DNA from: Macrocybe gigantea
Lineage: Eukaryota > Basidiomycota > Agaricomycetes > Agaricales > Callistosporiaceae
Direction: 5' to 3'
Length of the DNA stretch: 64,000 nt
Assembly: GCA_011319805.1 (NCBI GenBank)
Contig: SJRY01000080.1
Coordinates: 496,001 to 560,000 of the forward strand
The translations under genes were made by a program, and so were the position numbers. The notes under the pieces were generated by a model. It was given only the letters and a program-made list of their open reading frames with translations. It was not told the DNA's origin and did not search any database. Shown here one piece after another: positions 62,598 through 64,000 of the stretch. The first letter of the stretch is position 1; every line of letters begins with the position of its first letter.

Positions 62598-64000
62598 TTT
62601 TTTTTTTTTTTTTTTTAATTCAACAATTTATATAGCGGTGCATGGTGGCAGTCCGCTTGTAAATACACCAAGGTACCTACTATAAATACGACTAGTCCGA
62701 GGCAAACCAGACTGAAGGGAGATACATAGAGGGCTGCACTGCCCTGTTCTCTCGTGCCTGCGCTCGAGCTATATGACTCGAGCTCACGCATACTCACTCG
62801 CTCGAGCACTGTCCCCCAACCCCAGAGGGCCGGTTGTGGTCAATTCCACGTAAAAGGTCCAAAAGGACCTATAACAATGCTGTTGCGGGTTTGCGATTCG
62901 CATACCGCTTGGTAAGTGCTTCGGTCACTGACCCAACTGTTTTAGGATTGTCCAGGTTGCCCCGGACGATCTCCGCTACAGAACGGCAGTCACCCGCTGC
63001 CTGGATCCGGAATGAAAGCACCTGCAGCCTTATTAGATGTCAGGTACTTAATGAACCAGTGACGCACAAAGGCGTCAAACTGGCGTTCGGTTGGCCTGTG
63101 CCAGTTACGGCACTGAGTCATGACGTGGACGGAGTCTTCAGCCCCTCGTCCGCAAGAGCACAAATCGCTCTCGACAAAATTAAACCGTGCCCGATACGCA
63201 TTGATCGGAGCGTGGCCGCATGCAAGACGTGAACAGCGAGCGTAAAGCTCATTATCTGTCACTAACTTCATGAAGCCCATTCTCTTCCGAGAGGGGCGTT
63301 CATAGGAATTTGGCTTTCCTGCTTCGTGAAAACGAAAAGTGGAAGCACCAATATATTTCTTGTTCCCAGAATTCTGGAACCAAGTGCTATGCATATCATC
63401 GTCAGCCTCCTTTCGAAGGCCATTGGTGGTATAAAGGGGATGAAGCCCCAGAGGAACGTTCAGGCTTCGAGCAAACTCATAAGCCTCGACTTGTATTGCC
63501 CACTTCCATTTGGAAGGGACGTGCCAGAATTCAATCCGGCGCTGCTCGGACTCTGAGAGCCAAGCTTTCAATGATCTACAAAGTGCAATAGAATGCGACT
63601 GCACAGAGTGGGGATTGCAATCAATGATGCGATTAATTGCATTCATCGAATCCAGAAAGCACACGATGGAGTCAACTCCATCTTGCGTGATGGCCTTTTG
63701 GATTGCCATTCGCAATCCAATAAGCTCGGCATCATCGCTCGTTGATTTGCCAACAGGCTGATGAATTTCGGAAATTAGCCTGCCCTCGCGATAAACACGC
63801 GCAGCTGACACAGACTGCTTAAATGGCACTTCTGCTTTCGCAGGCACGGAGCCATCACTACTCACATAAGAGCAATCATGCTGGGTCGAACACTGGGTAA
63901 GTGTTTGATCCAGCGATGCGTGATAAGCCTTGACCGAGTCCTCGTCTCAGCCAAGTAACTTATGAATCTCAAAGCAACTGTCAAACTCATCGACGAGCCG
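62598..64000 (-). mobile_element. LINE copy with 3' end, runs off the window
   Basis: Poly-A (62598-62617 as T), 3' UTR, then an open stretch of 291 codons (63865-62990) covering RNase H (SSDGSVPAKAEV, then DDAELIGLRMAIQ and CFLDSMNAINRI) and the C-terminal Cys/His motif (CSCGRGAEDSVHVMTQC). One TGA near 63947 interrupts RNase H at its start (LLG stop DEDSVKAYH). The copy sits inside the ORF1 of the LINE to its left. Confidence 0.9.

Overview
The window looks like a nuclear contig from an agaricomycete-type basidiomycete. Genes are dense, with many introns of about 45-60 nt. The core genes (PEX6, class V myosin, COG4, VPS2, GAR1, a Ydj1-type DnaJ) fit a fungus, and the right half holds fungal retrotransposon families. 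Species cannot be told from the sequence.

Left third (1-25.4 kb): twelve ordinary genes, tightly packed on both strands. In order: a probable Mis14/Nsl1 kinetochore subunit (cut by the window edge), GAR1 (-), PEX6 (+), a PhoD-like phosphatase (-), an unrecognised protein (+), class V myosin MYO2 (+), an AN1 zinc-finger CUZ1-like protein (-), VPS2 (+), COG4 (-), a GH3 beta-glucosidase with PA14 domain (-), a UPF0538 protein (+) and YDJ1 (-). Two divergent pairs have only about 50-60 bp between start codons. Exon models for PEX6, VPS2, the CUZ1-like gene and UPF0538 come out as exact multiples of three. Five frame breaks in the other genes are all single-base losses at or beside short runs, so they are more likely assembly errors than pseudogenes.

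Middle (25.5-44 kb): LTR retrotransposons. A Ty1/copia element with both LTRs (25.9-30.8 kb) is full of stops. A CpG-free AT-rich stretch (31.2-33.2 kb) holds a reverse-strand copia end and a GACT-rich degenerate repeat. A decayed gypsy element (about 33.2-37.0 kb) is interrupted by a better preserved gypsy chromovirus (37.0-44.1 kb), whose stops are mostly TGA where Arg is expected.

Right third (44-64 kb): a nest of Tad1-like LINE pieces (ORF1 zinc knuckles, APE endonuclease, reverse transcriptase, RNase H, C-terminal Cys/His motif, poly-A), mostly on the minus strand. Inside it are a PIF/Harbinger-type DNA transposon, an LTR with a 29-bp minisatellite, and three copies of a 0.9-1.2 kb non-coding unit called REP here. 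Each REP begins with a tRNA-like Pol III promoter (A and B boxes) and its 3' end is fused to a different point of the LINE, always upstream of a LINE 3' end with poly-A. One such composite has a 14-bp target-site duplication around the whole unit. REP-LINE composites, resembling in plan the MINE chimeras of Magnaporthe, are the most interesting content of the window.
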